This document shows positions 22,103-31,037 of a stretch of DNA of 43,523 nt, piece by piece. The number at the start of each line of letters is the position of its first letter. Within the stretch, counting starts at the first letter, position 1. Origin of the DNA: Bacillus sp. AFS098217 (GTDB lineage Bacteria > Bacillota > Bacilli > Bacillales > Bacillaceae_G); contig NZ_NVPR01000078.1 of assembly GCF_002551815.1 (NCBI RefSeq), positions 1-43,523 on the forward strand, read 5' to 3'. Under the pieces are notes generated by a model. The model had not been told where the DNA came from. It saw only the letters and a list, made by a program, of their open reading frames with translations, and did not search any database. The position numbers and the translations under genes were made by a program.

Positions 22103-23146
22103 ATGGAAGTATTGAATTTGACAAGTAGAAAAAGAGAAACATATGACGTTCAAATAAAGTACTCATTACTTTTTGAATGTGCACTTGGAATTGCGGCGAT
22201 TACGCATAAAAAACTTATTGATACGTTAGAGAAATCTCAAAGTGAGTGGGAAGAGATTAGAGAAACATTATCAATGGAGATGTTAGAGCATTTACATTTT
22301 GTAGAGAAACATAATACGTGGAAAGCGTTGTTACAACTACTGTATCAAAAAGATTTTAGCGATTTATCGCAGTTTATTGAGCATATAAACGCGCTATCAG
22401 AGGTGGATTTAAAGTATGTATGTCTTCCATTTGTAGGAGATAAATATCAAGAAACAAGAAGGAAGGCAGCAAACAGAGAAGGGCAAGCGGTGCAGGAATT
22501 AAAAGAGATAACCCGCAATCATCAATTTTACTCGACTTATATTGAGTTTATATGTAACGCGGACATACAGTTACTTAAAGAACATCTTATTGCTGTTATG
22601 ACAGGATGGTATGAAGCTGTTATTGAACCTGAAGCAGAAAAACTGTCACTCATACTAAAACAAGACTATGAAATGAAACGTAAAATGAATGAAAAGATGA
22701 AATCAGAAGCATTCGTTGAGTGGGCAACAGGTGGTATTACATATTCTCCAGAGCCAAGCGTACATCATGTTCTCCTTATCCCTCAGTTAACCTACAGACC
22801 TTGGAATATTGAAGCGGATATTGAAGATACAAAAGTATTTCATTACCCAATCGCAAATGAAAGCATAAATCCAGAAGATCCATATCAGCCAAGTTATTTT
22901 TTAGTTCATAAACATAAGGCGCTTGGCGATGAAGCGAGATTGCGTATTGTAAAATTATTGTTTGAAAAAGATCGTACATTGCAAGAGATAACGGAACGAT
23001 TAAATATTGGAAAATCGACAATTCATCATCATTTGAAAATTTTAAGATCAGCGAAGTTAGTTGATATTCAAGATGCAAAATATGTTTTGAAAAAGAAAGC
23101 ATTAGAGGCTATTTCGAAAGAATTAGAACTTTATTTGAGTAGGTAA
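22103..23146 (+). CDS. ArsR-type winged-helix regulator with large N-terminal domain
   Basis: 347 aa. Residues 1-265 form a mostly helical sensor-like domain of unknown fold family (DUF5937-like by memory). Residues about 270-325 are an ArsR winged helix: HKALGDEARLRIVKLLFEKD, LQEITERLNIGKSTIHHHLKIL and SAKLVDIQ. The HTH at the C-terminus is unlike small ArsR metal sensors, and no metal-site cysteines are visible, so it probably senses another signal. GGAGGGGG precedes ATG 22103. An MFS exporter starts 94 bases downstream, likely its target. Confidence 0.85.
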   Translation: MEVLNLTSRKRETYDVQIKYSLLFECALGIAAITHKKLIDTLEKSQSEWEEIRETLSMEMLEHLHFVEKHNTWKALLQLLYQKDFSDLSQFIEHINALSEVDLKYVCLPFVGDKYQETRRKAANREGQAVQELKEITRNHQFYSTYIEFICNADIQLLKEHLIAVMTGWYEAVIEPEAEKLSLILKQDYEMKRKMNEKMKSEAFVEWATGGITYSPEPSVHHVLLIPQLTYRPWNIEADIEDTKVFHYPIANESINPEDPYQPSYFLVHKHKALGDEARLRIVKLLFEKDRTLQEITERLNIGKSTIHHHLKILRSAKLVDIQDAKYVLKKKALEAISKELELYLSR

Positions 23147-23239
23147 TAATGAGTGTTCAAGAATTCATCTAATGAGAAGAAACTATCCTTAGAGCATACA
23201 CAATAGAAGGAAAGATAAATAGAAAAGTTGGTGTGACTA

Positions 23240-24454
23240 GTGGGAAATATATTAAGAAATCGATCATTCTTCTTTATGTGGATTGGCAGTGCAATTTCAG
23301 AATTAGGTGGTTCTTTTGGAACTTTATGTAACTCTATTCTTGTGTATCAATTAACAGGTTCTAAAACGGCATTAGGAAGCATGTGGCTACTGTATCTGAT
23401 CCCGTCACTCCTTTTACAACTTATGATTGGACCTTTTATTGATAAGTGGAGTAGAAAGTGGATTATGATTTTATCGCAGTGGGCTCGTGGATTTGCCTTT
23501 TTGCTGCCTCTTATAATGCTGATCGTTAACAATATAGAAGTTTGGCACGTTTATGTTGTACAAATGATAGTTGGACTGATTACACCTTTTTATGTGCCAG
23601 CAAGTCAAGCGATTACACCAACAATTGTGAATAAGGAGCAGTTACAGACGGCTAATGCGTATATTGATGGGATGGCTCGACTTATGATGTTTTTAGCTCC
23701 TGTATTGGGCGGGATTGTTATAGAGTTTATAGGAGTAAAACTAACTTTATTTTTCGTTTGTTTATTTCTATTTATAAGTGGTGCTTTACTGTTGTTTATA
23801 CAGGAACATAGAGTAGCTCAAACAGTTCGTAAAAGTTGGTTAAAGCAATCTATTGAAGGATTCACCTATTATTTCAGGCACCCCATTATCGTCTGGTTAG
23901 GTGTTTTTCTCACATTTGTTCAATTTGGAGTTGGCGTAACTATGGTTATCAATCTCCCGTATATAATAGAGGAGCTTTCGGCAGGTTATGCTGATTACGG
24001 ATATTTTATGGCAGGTTTTCCCCTTGGGTATGTAATTGGTTCTATACTTGTTGGGAAAGTGCAGTACCATAGTAGACGTCTTCTAATGCTTGGAGCGTTA
24101 TTGATAGGGGGAATAACATATATTTCACTCGGACTAAATCATAGCATATTTTTAGCGATTATCATTGAAGTTGTAGCGGGGGTATGTATGGCGTTTTTTA
24201 ATGTTCATAACACGACAGTATGTCAACAAACTGTGCCAAATGATATGATAGGTAAAATATTTTCTGTACGCTTATTTTTAATAAGAGGTGTGATGCCACT
24301 AGGTATTCTAGTTGGGGGAACATTGAGTGAAGTATGGGGAGTAAGGGCGCTATATGTATTAATTGGATCTATCATATGTGTAACTTCTTTAGCTGGAATA
24401 CTACTTCCATACTTTAAATTTCTTGATGAATCTATTCAAGAAAAATCAGCTTGA
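23240..24454 (+). CDS. MFS transporter (drug-efflux-like)
   Basis: 404 aa with twelve hydrophobic segments. The A-like loop GPFIDKWSRKWIMILSQWARG follows TM2, and the second half repeats it (VGKVQYHSRRLLMLG). It resembles macrolide or multidrug MFS exporters of the MefA/YfmI type. GTG 23240 is the start; the upstream ribosome site (AAAGTTGGTGTG) is weak, hence expression may depend on coupling to the regulator ahead. Substrate unknown. Confidence 0.87.
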   Translation: MGNILRNRSFFFMWIGSAISELGGSFGTLCNSILVYQLTGSKTALGSMWLLYLIPSLLLQLMIGPFIDKWSRKWIMILSQWARGFAFLLPLIMLIVNNIEVWHVYVVQMIVGLITPFYVPASQAITPTIVNKEQLQTANAYIDGMARLMMFLAPVLGGIVIEFIGVKLTLFFVCLFLFISGALLLFIQEHRVAQTVRKSWLKQSIEGFTYYFRHPIIVWLGVFLTFVQFGVGVTMVINLPYIIEELSAGYADYGYFMAGFPLGYVIGSILVGKVQYHSRRLLMLGALLIGGITYISLGLNHSIFLAIIIEVVAGVCMAFFNVHNTTVCQQTVPNDMIGKIFSVRLFLIRGVMPLGILVGGTLSEVWGVRALYVLIGSIICVTSLAGILLPYFKFLDESIQEKSA

Positions 24455-24465
24455 AATATTATAAT

Positions 24466-24480
24466 TGAAAATGATTATCA
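24466..24480. promoter_or_regulatory. Fur box
   Basis: TGAAAATGATTATCA matches the 15-bp Fur consensus TGATAATNATTATCA at all but one position. It lies 57 bases upstream of the heme monooxygenase start, where repression by Fe-Fur would act. Confidence 0.85.
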
Positions 24481-24536
24481 CAACTAATTATAATGGGAGA
24501 ATACTAGAATATTTACATACAAAGGGAGTGGGGTAT

Positions 24537-24863
24537 ATGTTTATCGAAACGAAAACGATTACAGTGAAAGAAGGTACTTCAGATCTTGTTGTTCAACATT
24601 TTACTGGAGAAGGAATCATTGAAAAATTTGAAGGTTTTATCGACTTAAGTGTTCTTGTTAAAAAGGTGAGAAGAGGGGACGAAGAAGCCGTTGTACTGAT
24701 TCGCTGGGAATCTGAAGATGCATGGAAAAACTGGGAGACAAGTGAAGAACATTTAGCTGGACATAGAGAAAGTCGCGGGAAACCAAAACCAGATCATATT
24801 ATTAAAGCAGAGCATGCGGTTTATTATGTGAAATCATCGAAGGCTGCTTATCAACAGTCTTAA
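24537..24863 (+). CDS. hmoA: Heme-degrading monooxygenase, HmoA/IsdG-like
   Basis: 108 aa. ATG 24537 follows AAAGGGAG; the frame open to 24465 runs through the Fur box and is rejected. ABM fold typical of IsdG-type enzymes: MFIETKTITVKEGTSDLVVQ, GEGIIEKFEGFIDLSVLVKK, VVLIRWESEDAWKNWETSEEHLAGH and the histidine that should bind heme iron (EEHLAGHRE). The C-terminus VYYVKSSKAAYQQS resembles HmoA of bacilli. The enzyme opens heme to release iron in the cytosol. The Fur box upstream and a terminator right behind make it a stand-alone iron-starvation gene. Symbol by resemblance. Confidence 0.82.
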   Translation: MFIETKTITVKEGTSDLVVQHFTGEGIIEKFEGFIDLSVLVKKVRRGDEEAVVLIRWESEDAWKNWETSEEHLAGHRESRGKPKPDHIIKAEHAVYYVKSSKAAYQQS

Positions 24864-24882
24864 ATTACTACAATTAAACATT

Positions 24883-24918
24883 AAAAAGAGCATTGAACCC
24901 TGGTTCAATGCTCTTTTT
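24883..24918. terminator. Bidirectional terminator
   Basis: AAAAAGAGCATTGAACC / GGTTCAATGCTCTTTTT with a two-base loop between convergent genes. Confidence 0.92.
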
Positions 24919-24965
24919 GATGAGATAGCTATTATATAGTTTATGGAAACTAAAATTACAGTGTA

Positions 24966-25568
24966 TCAGTCTAACTTGATTACAAATTCAAGGTTGGCTG
25001 GCTTGTCCGCAAAAGGCATGTTAGATTCTTTAAATAATAAACTGATGCCTGAAGGATTGTCAGGGAGAGGAGGTGAAACTACGAAATTAAAGCTCATATG
25101 TCCATCTGTACCACCGCCACCTTCTGTTCGACAATCATATGTGTTATTTATGGATAATTCGAAAAAACTACTTATATGTCTATTATTAAGAGTTTCATTT
25201 GTTGGATCCCAATCTATGTATAAATATATAACGCTAGCATTGGAATACTGTCTAATATAGGTTACTGTATATATACTCTCTTCATGTTCAAAGGATTTAA
25301 AAACAGGTAAATGTCTCTTGAATTTAGTTGGCTCAACATGAGGTTTAAAATAGTTTTCATCTCTCATTGATGAGAATAATGAATTTAAATAATCTGTATA
25401 AAATCCATATTTTTTTGCCCAATTAGATATAGCTTCATCAGGTGGAAATCCTGGATTTTGATTTGAAAGTTCTTTACGTTGTTTTAATAAGGAACAAATT
25501 TGTTCATCAATTTGGAATATGCGTTCATCATAATAATCTGTTGGACGTTCAAAGGGCATTCGTTTCAT
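24966..25568 (-). CDS. Uncharacterised 200-aa protein
   Basis: I do not recognise the family. ATG 25568 follows AAAGGAGGAA. The N-terminus (RIFQIDEQICSLLKQRKELS) looks like the first helix of chorismate-mutase-type AroQ domains, but the rest does not continue it. The middle is beta-rich (YTVTYIRQYSNASVIYLYIDW). A glycine stretch (RTEGGGGTDGH) is followed by FNFVVSPPLPDNPSGISLLF. No signal peptide or membrane span. Single gene between a Fur-regulated gene and the lsr locus; no link to either is evident. Confidence 0.65.
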   Translation of the reverse strand: MKRMPFERPTDYYDERIFQIDEQICSLLKQRKELSNQNPGFPPDEAISNWAKKYGFYTDYLNSLFSSMRDENYFKPHVEPTKFKRHLPVFKSFEHEESIYTVTYIRQYSNASVIYLYIDWDPTNETLNNRHISSFFELSINNTYDCRTEGGGGTDGHMSFNFVVSPPLPDNPSGISLLFKESNMPFADKPANLEFVIKLD

Positions 25569-25674
25569 TGTAATTCCTCCTTTTAAATCTTATTTTAACA
25601 AAAAATGACAGACATAAATGTTACTATTTAGTCTGTCATCATTTTATAAAGGAATATTTTTTACTAGTTTCGTT

Positions 25675-26457
25675 TTAATTCTTCACATCTTCATATAATT
25701 CTAATGCTTCTTTTACACTCAATCCATTTTTAACAATACCATATATCGCTTGAATCATCGCAGCTGGATGTTCAGATTGCCAAATGTTCCGGCCCATATC
25801 AACTCCAATTGCCCCTTCTTGCAATGCTTGATATGTAATTGTTAAAGCATCTTCAATCGAATCTAATTTTGGGCCACCTGCAATGACGACTGGAGCAGGG
25901 CATGTGCTCGTAATTTTTTCAAATCCTTCGCAGTAATACGTTTTAATAATATCAGCACCCATTTCAACACATACGCGTGATGCAAGTGCTAAAAATCGTG
26001 CCTCTCGTTTTTGAAGTTCCTTTGCTACGGCTGTAATACCGAGAACGGGTAAGCCGTAATCATGTGCTTCAGAGACGACGTTAGCGAGATTTGTAACAGT
26101 TTGAGTTTCATAATCTGATCCAACAAAAACAGAGACCCCAACTCCTACTACATTTTGCCGCAGTGCTTCTTTAATCGGTGTAACAATAGTTTCATTTGCT
26201 AAATCTTTACCAACTACAGTTGGACCGCCAGAAACACGTAAAACCATTGGTGTTTTGCAATCTTCAGGAATGCAGGAATTGAGAACGCCACGCGTTAAAA
26301 AGAGGGAGTCTGTATAGGGAAGTAAATTTTTCACTGTTTCCAATGGTTGTTCTAATCCGTGAATTGGTCCTAGGAAGTACCCGTGATCAATCGCTAACAT
26401 AACGGCTTTTCCATCAGGCAATATTGTATGTAATCGATTTTGAAATCCCCAAGTCAT
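25675..26457 (-). CDS. lsrF: LsrF, 3-hydroxy-5-phosphonooxypentane-2,4-dione thiolase
   Basis: 260 aa, class I aldolase (DeoC/FbaB) fold. MLAIDHGYFLGPIHGLE, the Lys-containing strand DIIKTYYCEGFEKI, VIAGGPKLD and EGAIGVDMGRNIWQ are the usual phosphate and Schiff-base regions. LsrF transfers an acetyl group from the phospho-AI-2 breakdown product to CoA. It is the last gene of the minus-strand lsr operon, 6 bases behind the cupin gene, with GGAGTG as its site. Good match in length and motifs. Confidence 0.92.
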   Translation of the reverse strand: MTWGFQNRLHTILPDGKAVMLAIDHGYFLGPIHGLEQPLETVKNLLPYTDSLFLTRGVLNSCIPEDCKTPMVLRVSGGPTVVGKDLANETIVTPIKEALRQNVVGVGVSVFVGSDYETQTVTNLANVVSEAHDYGLPVLGITAVAKELQKREARFLALASRVCVEMGADIIKTYYCEGFEKITSTCPAPVVIAGGPKLDSIEDALTITYQALQEGAIGVDMGRNIWQSEHPAAMIQAIYGIVKNGLSVKEALELYEDVKN

Positions 26458-26463
26458 TGTAAA

Positions 26464-26826
26464 TCACTCCTTTGTTAAATTTGGATTTTCTGTGTGTACA
26501 GTATCTTTTTCTTGTAAATGAGGTGACTTAATAAAGATAGCTTTAAAGATTTGATCTGAGTGGTTAATAAGATAGTGAGATTCATGAGGACGAACTTGTA
26601 AGACGTCACCTTGTTTTACAGGGACTCTTTCATTATCAATATAGAAATCAATTTCACCTTCTAGGGCATAAAAAATTTCTTCGCATGTTGTATGATAATG
26701 ATTTTGAAATTCTTTTCCAGGCTGAATGACTACAATGCCAAGGTCAATGTTAGGCCCTTTCACTAAATATTTGGGACCATGGTTACCAAAGCGATAGGAG
26801 AAATCATCTTCATTTACTTTAAGCAT
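26464..26826 (-). CDS. Cupin protein in the lsrG position
   Basis: 120 aa. Start chosen at ATG 26826 behind AAAGGAG; the frame to 26898 overlaps lsrK and has no site. Single cupin barrel with both metal motifs: motif 1 NHYHTTCEEIFYALEGEIDFY, motif 2 VKQGDVLQVRPHESHYLIN. In enteric lsr operons the gene beside lsrF is lsrG, an ABM-fold P-DPD isomerase. Here a cupin takes that place, between lsrK and lsrF, so it may do the same isomerisation by other means. That is inference from position only. Confidence 0.85.
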   Translation of the reverse strand: MLKVNEDDFSYRFGNHGPKYLVKGPNIDLGIVVIQPGKEFQNHYHTTCEEIFYALEGEIDFYIDNERVPVKQGDVLQVRPHESHYLINHSDQIFKAIFIKSPHLQEKDTVHTENPNLTKE

Positions 26827-26851
26827 ATTGTTCACTCCTTTGTGTAATATG

Positions 26852-28414
26852 TTACAGTGCACCTGGTGCAATCCACATATGTGATGTGAATCCTTCATCT
26901 GCTAGGGGGAGTTGTTTTTCATAAACCGCTTTCCATATTTGATAGAATTGTTGATATAGTTTGTGATGTTCAGTATTCGGCTCATAGGTGTTTTCCCATT
27001 TTACAAATTTCTGAGAGATTGTTTCCATAGAGTCATATATTCCAGCGCCAACTCCAGCCGCAATTGCTGTTCCTAAAGCGGCCGCTTCTTTTACAACTGG
27101 TACTTTGACAGGAATCCCGAGAACATCCGCAACAATTTGTGACCATAGTTTACCTTTTGCAGCACCACCTGCAAATATCACTTCAGAAGGAAACTTTCCT
27201 GTTAATGATTCTATTAGCTTTAAATTTCCGAGTGTTACAAATGCAGCATTTTCTTCGAGGGCGCGGAATAATTCTTTCTTTCCACATTTATCAGCGTCTA
27301 AGCTTAAGTTGATGAAAGAAGGTGCGGCATGGCGCCAAGAAATATAATTCATTACATTTGAAAAGACAGGAATAATACCGTAAGATCCTGCAGGTACTTG
27401 TTTTGCTTGTTCCTCTAGTAATTCGTAAGCATCCACACCAAGTTCATCTGCAAGCTGTTTTTCTTCCTGACAAAAGGCGTCGCGAAACCATCTCATAACG
27501 AGACCAGGAAAAAAAGCAATTGTTTCATATTGCCAAAGTGTAGGGATGACGTGGCAATTGACACGAATACGAGCATTTGGATCAGTTTGCGGAATCGTTA
27601 TATTTATCTCTTGTTGCCAAAAGCTTCCCCCGCAAATAAATGTTTGTTCAGGATTTACGACTCCTGATCCGAGCGAAGCCATTTGAGCATCACCACCGCC
27701 AGCAACAACTGGCGTTCCTACTTGTAAGCCTGTGAGCTCTGCACTTTGTTTTGTTACATGACCAATAACTGTCCCTGCTTCATTTACTTTTGGAGCAAAT
27801 GTTAAAGTTAGGCCGCATTGTTCAGCAATCGAATTATCCCAAGTTCTATTTTGTAAATGAAATATACCAGACGTAGAGCCGTTTGACGGATCTATTTGTA
27901 ACACTTTACATAACTTATAGAGAATCCAATCGTTTAACATTGTAAAGGAATGAATGTTTTTGTATATATCAGGTTGATGTTTTTGAATCCATAATAGCCT
28001 AGGTAAGGCGCCTAGTGCGAAAGTTTGCCCTGATTTGGCATATAAATCTTCTTCAAGATGAGCGCGAATTTGTTTTAATTCATTTACTTCATGAGAAGCA
28101 CGACCATCAACATTAGCACATGCCCATATCTCATGACCGTCTTTATCGTATAAAACAAAACCTTCCCGCATACTTGTGGCACTAATGGCTTTAATAGAGG
28201 AAGGATTCATATTGATTTTTTGAAGTGCATCTTTTGTGCATTCTTGAACGAGTTTCCAGTTCTCTACCACATCAAAATTCATAGAACCAGGATAACGAGA
28301 GTCTGGTTCATGAATCCACTCTTTTTGACTTACAGCAAGCTGATTTCCTTCTAAATCAAAAAGGACGGCCCTTATACTGCCAGTTCCAGCGTCATAAGCT
28401 AATAGAGAAGACAT
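26852..28414 (-). CDS. lsrK: LsrK, autoinducer-2 kinase (FGGY family)
   Basis: 520 aa. FGGY kinase features: LLAYDAGTGSIRAVLFDLEG at the N-terminus (phosphate-1 loop), central FVLYDKDGHEIWACANVDGR, GTPVVAGGGDAQMASLG, and the C-terminal ATP site VIFAGGAAKGKLWSQIVADVLG. LsrK phosphorylates AI-2 (DPD) inside the cell, trapping it and making the ligand that releases LsrR. Its ATG overlaps the lsrR stop (TAATG). Neighbours confirm the assignment over xylulokinase. Confidence 0.92.
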   Translation of the reverse strand: MSSLLAYDAGTGSIRAVLFDLEGNQLAVSQKEWIHEPDSRYPGSMNFDVVENWKLVQECTKDALQKINMNPSSIKAISATSMREGFVLYDKDGHEIWACANVDGRASHEVNELKQIRAHLEEDLYAKSGQTFALGALPRLLWIQKHQPDIYKNIHSFTMLNDWILYKLCKVLQIDPSNGSTSGIFHLQNRTWDNSIAEQCGLTLTFAPKVNEAGTVIGHVTKQSAELTGLQVGTPVVAGGGDAQMASLGSGVVNPEQTFICGGSFWQQEINITIPQTDPNARIRVNCHVIPTLWQYETIAFFPGLVMRWFRDAFCQEEKQLADELGVDAYELLEEQAKQVPAGSYGIIPVFSNVMNYISWRHAAPSFINLSLDADKCGKKELFRALEENAAFVTLGNLKLIESLTGKFPSEVIFAGGAAKGKLWSQIVADVLGIPVKVPVVKEAAALGTAIAAGVGAGIYDSMETISQKFVKWENTYEPNTEHHKLYQQFYQIWKAVYEKQLPLADEGFTSHMWIAPGAL

Positions 28415-29346
28415 TATGATTCACCTTCCTTTCTTAATAGAGAGAGGGCTGTTTCTTCATCGGTAATTAATGTATGAAGGAATTCACCTTTTAAAGCTCC
28501 GTAAATTGCATCTAATTTTTCTTCACCGCCAGCTACACCGACTACATGTTTCATCGTTCGAAGAATAGAAAGTGGTGTACCAATTAGGCGATCGTGATGC
28601 GGAAGTTCTAGTAATTCTCCATGTGTATTGTAAAATTGTCCAAGAATATCTCCGACACCATTTTGACTCCGTATATAGGCCATTTCACGAAGCGTTAATT
28701 TATCTTCTTTTATAATCGTTGCATCTTGAGACAGGCCCCCAATACCAACGACTGCTGTATTGGCAAGCGAAGCGACATGTAGCATATCTTTGACTGTTGG
28801 TTCTGAAAGAATGCTTTGTGCCATTTCGGTTGAAGATGCTAAAAATGGAGTAGGAATGAGATGAAGTTCTCCTTGCATGTGATTTAAATAATTTTGTTTT
28901 CTAGGAAGATAGTGATTTACGCCACCTGTAAGGGTAACAATAGAAAGTTGCATTGATGATTCGAAATGGATGTTTTCTAGCATTTTTGATATTGTTTCTC
29001 CCCAACCAATGCCAAGTAAATCTCCGTGCTGTAAATGCGTTTCTACATATTGCGCAGCAGCTTTCCCTAAAGAACTAGGATGATTTTCCATCGGGGTAGG
29101 AATAACAAAAGAATCTTGCAAGTGAAATCTTTTAATAAGTTCACGCTCGATACTTAGGCAATGTAAACCGGTACCTTTTACATGAAATGTAACGATGCCT
29201 TCAGCGCGTGCTTTATCTAATAACCGAACGACTTTATTTCTTGAGATGTGAAGCAATGAAGCAATTTCCTGCTGCGTTAAATGATCTTTATAGTAATACC
29301 AAGCGACTTTTGTTAACAAGTTTTCTTCAAAGTTTAGCTGTGACAT
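28414..29346 (-). CDS. lsrR: LsrR, SorC/DeoR-family repressor
   Basis: 310 aa. Start assigned to the ATG at 29346 with AAAGGG nine bases before; the frame begins seven codons earlier at TTG. N-terminal HTH: LTQQEIASLLHISRNKVVRLLDKARAEGI. Sugar-phosphate-binding SorC domain: GDLLGIGWGETISKML, LTGGVNHYL, NTAVVGIGGLSQDA and a C-terminal VVGVAGGEEKLDAIYGAL. LsrR represses the lsr genes until phospho-AI-2 binds. It is first of the minus operon and divergent from lsrA, sharing a 180-base control region. Confidence 0.92.
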   Translation of the reverse strand: MSQLNFEENLLTKVAWYYYKDHLTQQEIASLLHISRNKVVRLLDKARAEGIVTFHVKGTGLHCLSIERELIKRFHLQDSFVIPTPMENHPSSLGKAAAQYVETHLQHGDLLGIGWGETISKMLENIHFESSMQLSIVTLTGGVNHYLPRKQNYLNHMQGELHLIPTPFLASSTEMAQSILSEPTVKDMLHVASLANTAVVGIGGLSQDATIIKEDKLTLREMAYIRSQNGVGDILGQFYNTHGELLELPHHDRLIGTPLSILRTMKHVVGVAGGEEKLDAIYGALKGEFLHTLITDEETALSLLRKEGES

Positions 29347-29428
29347 CCTCTTCATCCCTTTCAACAATTGACCGATGCTTAAACATATGTGTTGGTTTTT
29401 TTGTTTATACCGATAGAGGTAGTAAAAA

Positions 29429-29521
29429 TGTTCAAGAAAAATGTGTTCTAGATATGAAAAAAGGGATATACAATGCTACAAAACAAGTAGAACAAAAAAT
29501 CATTTTCTCAAAAATTGTTCT
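29429..29521. promoter_or_regulatory. Putative LsrR operator cluster
   Basis: AGAACAA (29489-29495) and TTGTTCT (29515-29521) form a perfect inverted repeat, 22 bases before the lsrA GTG. Further TGTTC boxes lie at 29429-29433 and 29445-29449. They sit between the divergent lsrR and lsrA genes. Binding by LsrR is inferred. Confidence 0.55.
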
Positions 29522-29543
29522 GTATAAAGGCAGGTGACAAGAT

Positions 29544-31037
29544 GTGGAGAATGTACCCTTATTAAAAGTGAAACAGGTAAGTAAATCTTTTTCAGATCAA
29601 CTTGTGTTAAATGGGGTTACTTTGGAATTAGAACGTGGAGATGTATATGCTTTAGTAGGCGGAAATGGTGTTGGAAAATCAACATTGATGAAGATATTAA
29701 CAGGTTTATACTCTTATGATACTGGGGAAATGTATGTAAAGGGAGTATTACAAAGATTTTCGAATCCAGCAGAAGCGCATTGTAATGGTATTTATTTAAT
29801 TCCACAAGAACCGTTAATTTTTCCTCATATGACAATCGAAGAAAATATATGTATCGGGATAAAAGCTGGAAAGAAAGAGCTTCGTACAAAGGTAAAAAAG
29901 TTAATAAAGAGTTTAGGGTGGAGCATAAGATTGAATGAACTTGGGGATTCATTATCAATTGCGCAGCAACAATTAGTAGAAATATTAAGAGGATTAATAA
30001 GAGAAGCTGAGATTCTTATTTTAGATGAGCCAACATCGACATTAACAACTCACGAAATAAAGAGTCTTTTTGTGCTGATGAAAAGCTTGAAGAAAAAGGG
30101 AATCGGAATGATTTATATTACGCATCGTTTTCCAGAAATCTTTGAAATTGCGAATAAAATAGCTATTTTACAAGATGGAATGATAGTAAGCCAAGGGCAT
30201 GTATCAGATTATACATATGACATGTTAATGGAGGGATTACTGCCAAAAAACTATAAACATGAAGAGAAGAAAGAGGTACCTCAAAACACTATGAAATATT
30301 TTAAACAAATATTAGAGGTAACAAATTTATCGAGTTATGCATTTCAGGATATATCACTAACGGTAAATGCTGGGGAGGTTGTAGGAATTGCTGGTGTTGT
30401 TGGATCAGGTAGAACGGAATTAGCAGAAGTAATCTACGGATTAAGACCAGCAAAGGCTGGAAGTATTTTATTGAAAGGGAGTCCGGTTACAGGCTGGTCT
30501 ACGAAAAGAAGATTAGATGCAGGAATTGTATATGTTCCTGAAGACCGAGCTGGAAATGGGATTTTTCCAATTGCGTCAGTTAAAGAGAATATAACGTCAG
30601 CTTCTTTGCAGCGAATAAGTAACTTTTTCTTAAATCCTAAAAAAGAAAGCGCTTTAACGGAGACGTATATTCAAAAGTTCCGAATAGTTGTTCCTAATAT
30701 AGATGAAAAAATGACATCTTTATCAGGTGGAAACCAACAAAAAGTTGTATTAGCCAAGTATCTTGCTTGTGAACCTAAATTAATGATTTTTGATGAACCG
30801 ACACGTGGAATTGATGCGAAAGCAAGACTAGAAGTATATGAGGTAATTCAAAATTTAAAACAGTCAGGGCTTGCAATTTTATTAATTTCTTCAGATGTAG
30901 AAGAAATTGTTCAATTAGCAAATCGCGTATATGTGATGAGGAATGGGAAACTTGTGTCCCATTTAGAAGAAGGAGCAGTTTGCATAGATGAAGTTACACG
31001 CCTCGCATATGGAGGAAGGGAAGGTGTAACGGAATGA
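29544..31037 (+). CDS. lsrA: LsrA, AI-2 ABC transporter ATPase (two nucleotide-binding domains)
   Basis: 497 aa, double-domain sugar-type ATPase. First domain: Walker A VGGNGVGKST (38-47), signature LSIAQQQLVEI, Walker B EILILDEPTSTL. Second domain: a weakened Walker A VVGSGRTELAE, good signature LSGGNQQKVVLAKYL, Walker B LMIFDEPTRGID. This asymmetric layout is usual for RbsA/LsrA. GTG 29544 with GCAGGTGAC upstream. It powers import of AI-2 with LsrC, LsrD and LsrB; the next gene starts four bases before this one ends. Confidence 0.93.
   Translation: MENVPLLKVKQVSKSFSDQLVLNGVTLELERGDVYALVGGNGVGKSTLMKILTGLYSYDTGEMYVKGVLQRFSNPAEAHCNGIYLIPQEPLIFPHMTIEENICIGIKAGKKELRTKVKKLIKSLGWSIRLNELGDSLSIAQQQLVEILRGLIREAEILILDEPTSTLTTHEIKSLFVLMKSLKKKGIGMIYITHRFPEIFEIANKIAILQDGMIVSQGHVSDYTYDMLMEGLLPKNYKHEEKKEVPQNTMKYFKQILEVTNLSSYAFQDISLTVNAGEVVGIAGVVGSGRTELAEVIYGLRPAKAGSILLKGSPVTGWSTKRRLDAGIVYVPEDRAGNGIFPIASVKENITSASLQRISNFFLNPKKESALTETYIQKFRIVVPNIDEKMTSLSGGNQQKVVLAKYLACEPKLMIFDEPTRGIDAKARLEVYEVIQNLKQSGLAILLISSDVEEIVQLANRVYVMRNGKLVSHLEEGAVCIDEVTRLAYGGREGVTE

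Noticed and set aside
24943-25260. Plus-strand 105-codon frame opposite the 200-aa uncharacterised gene
   Set aside because: No ribosome site and composition of an antisense shadow; the minus gene has a strong AAAGGAGGAA site.
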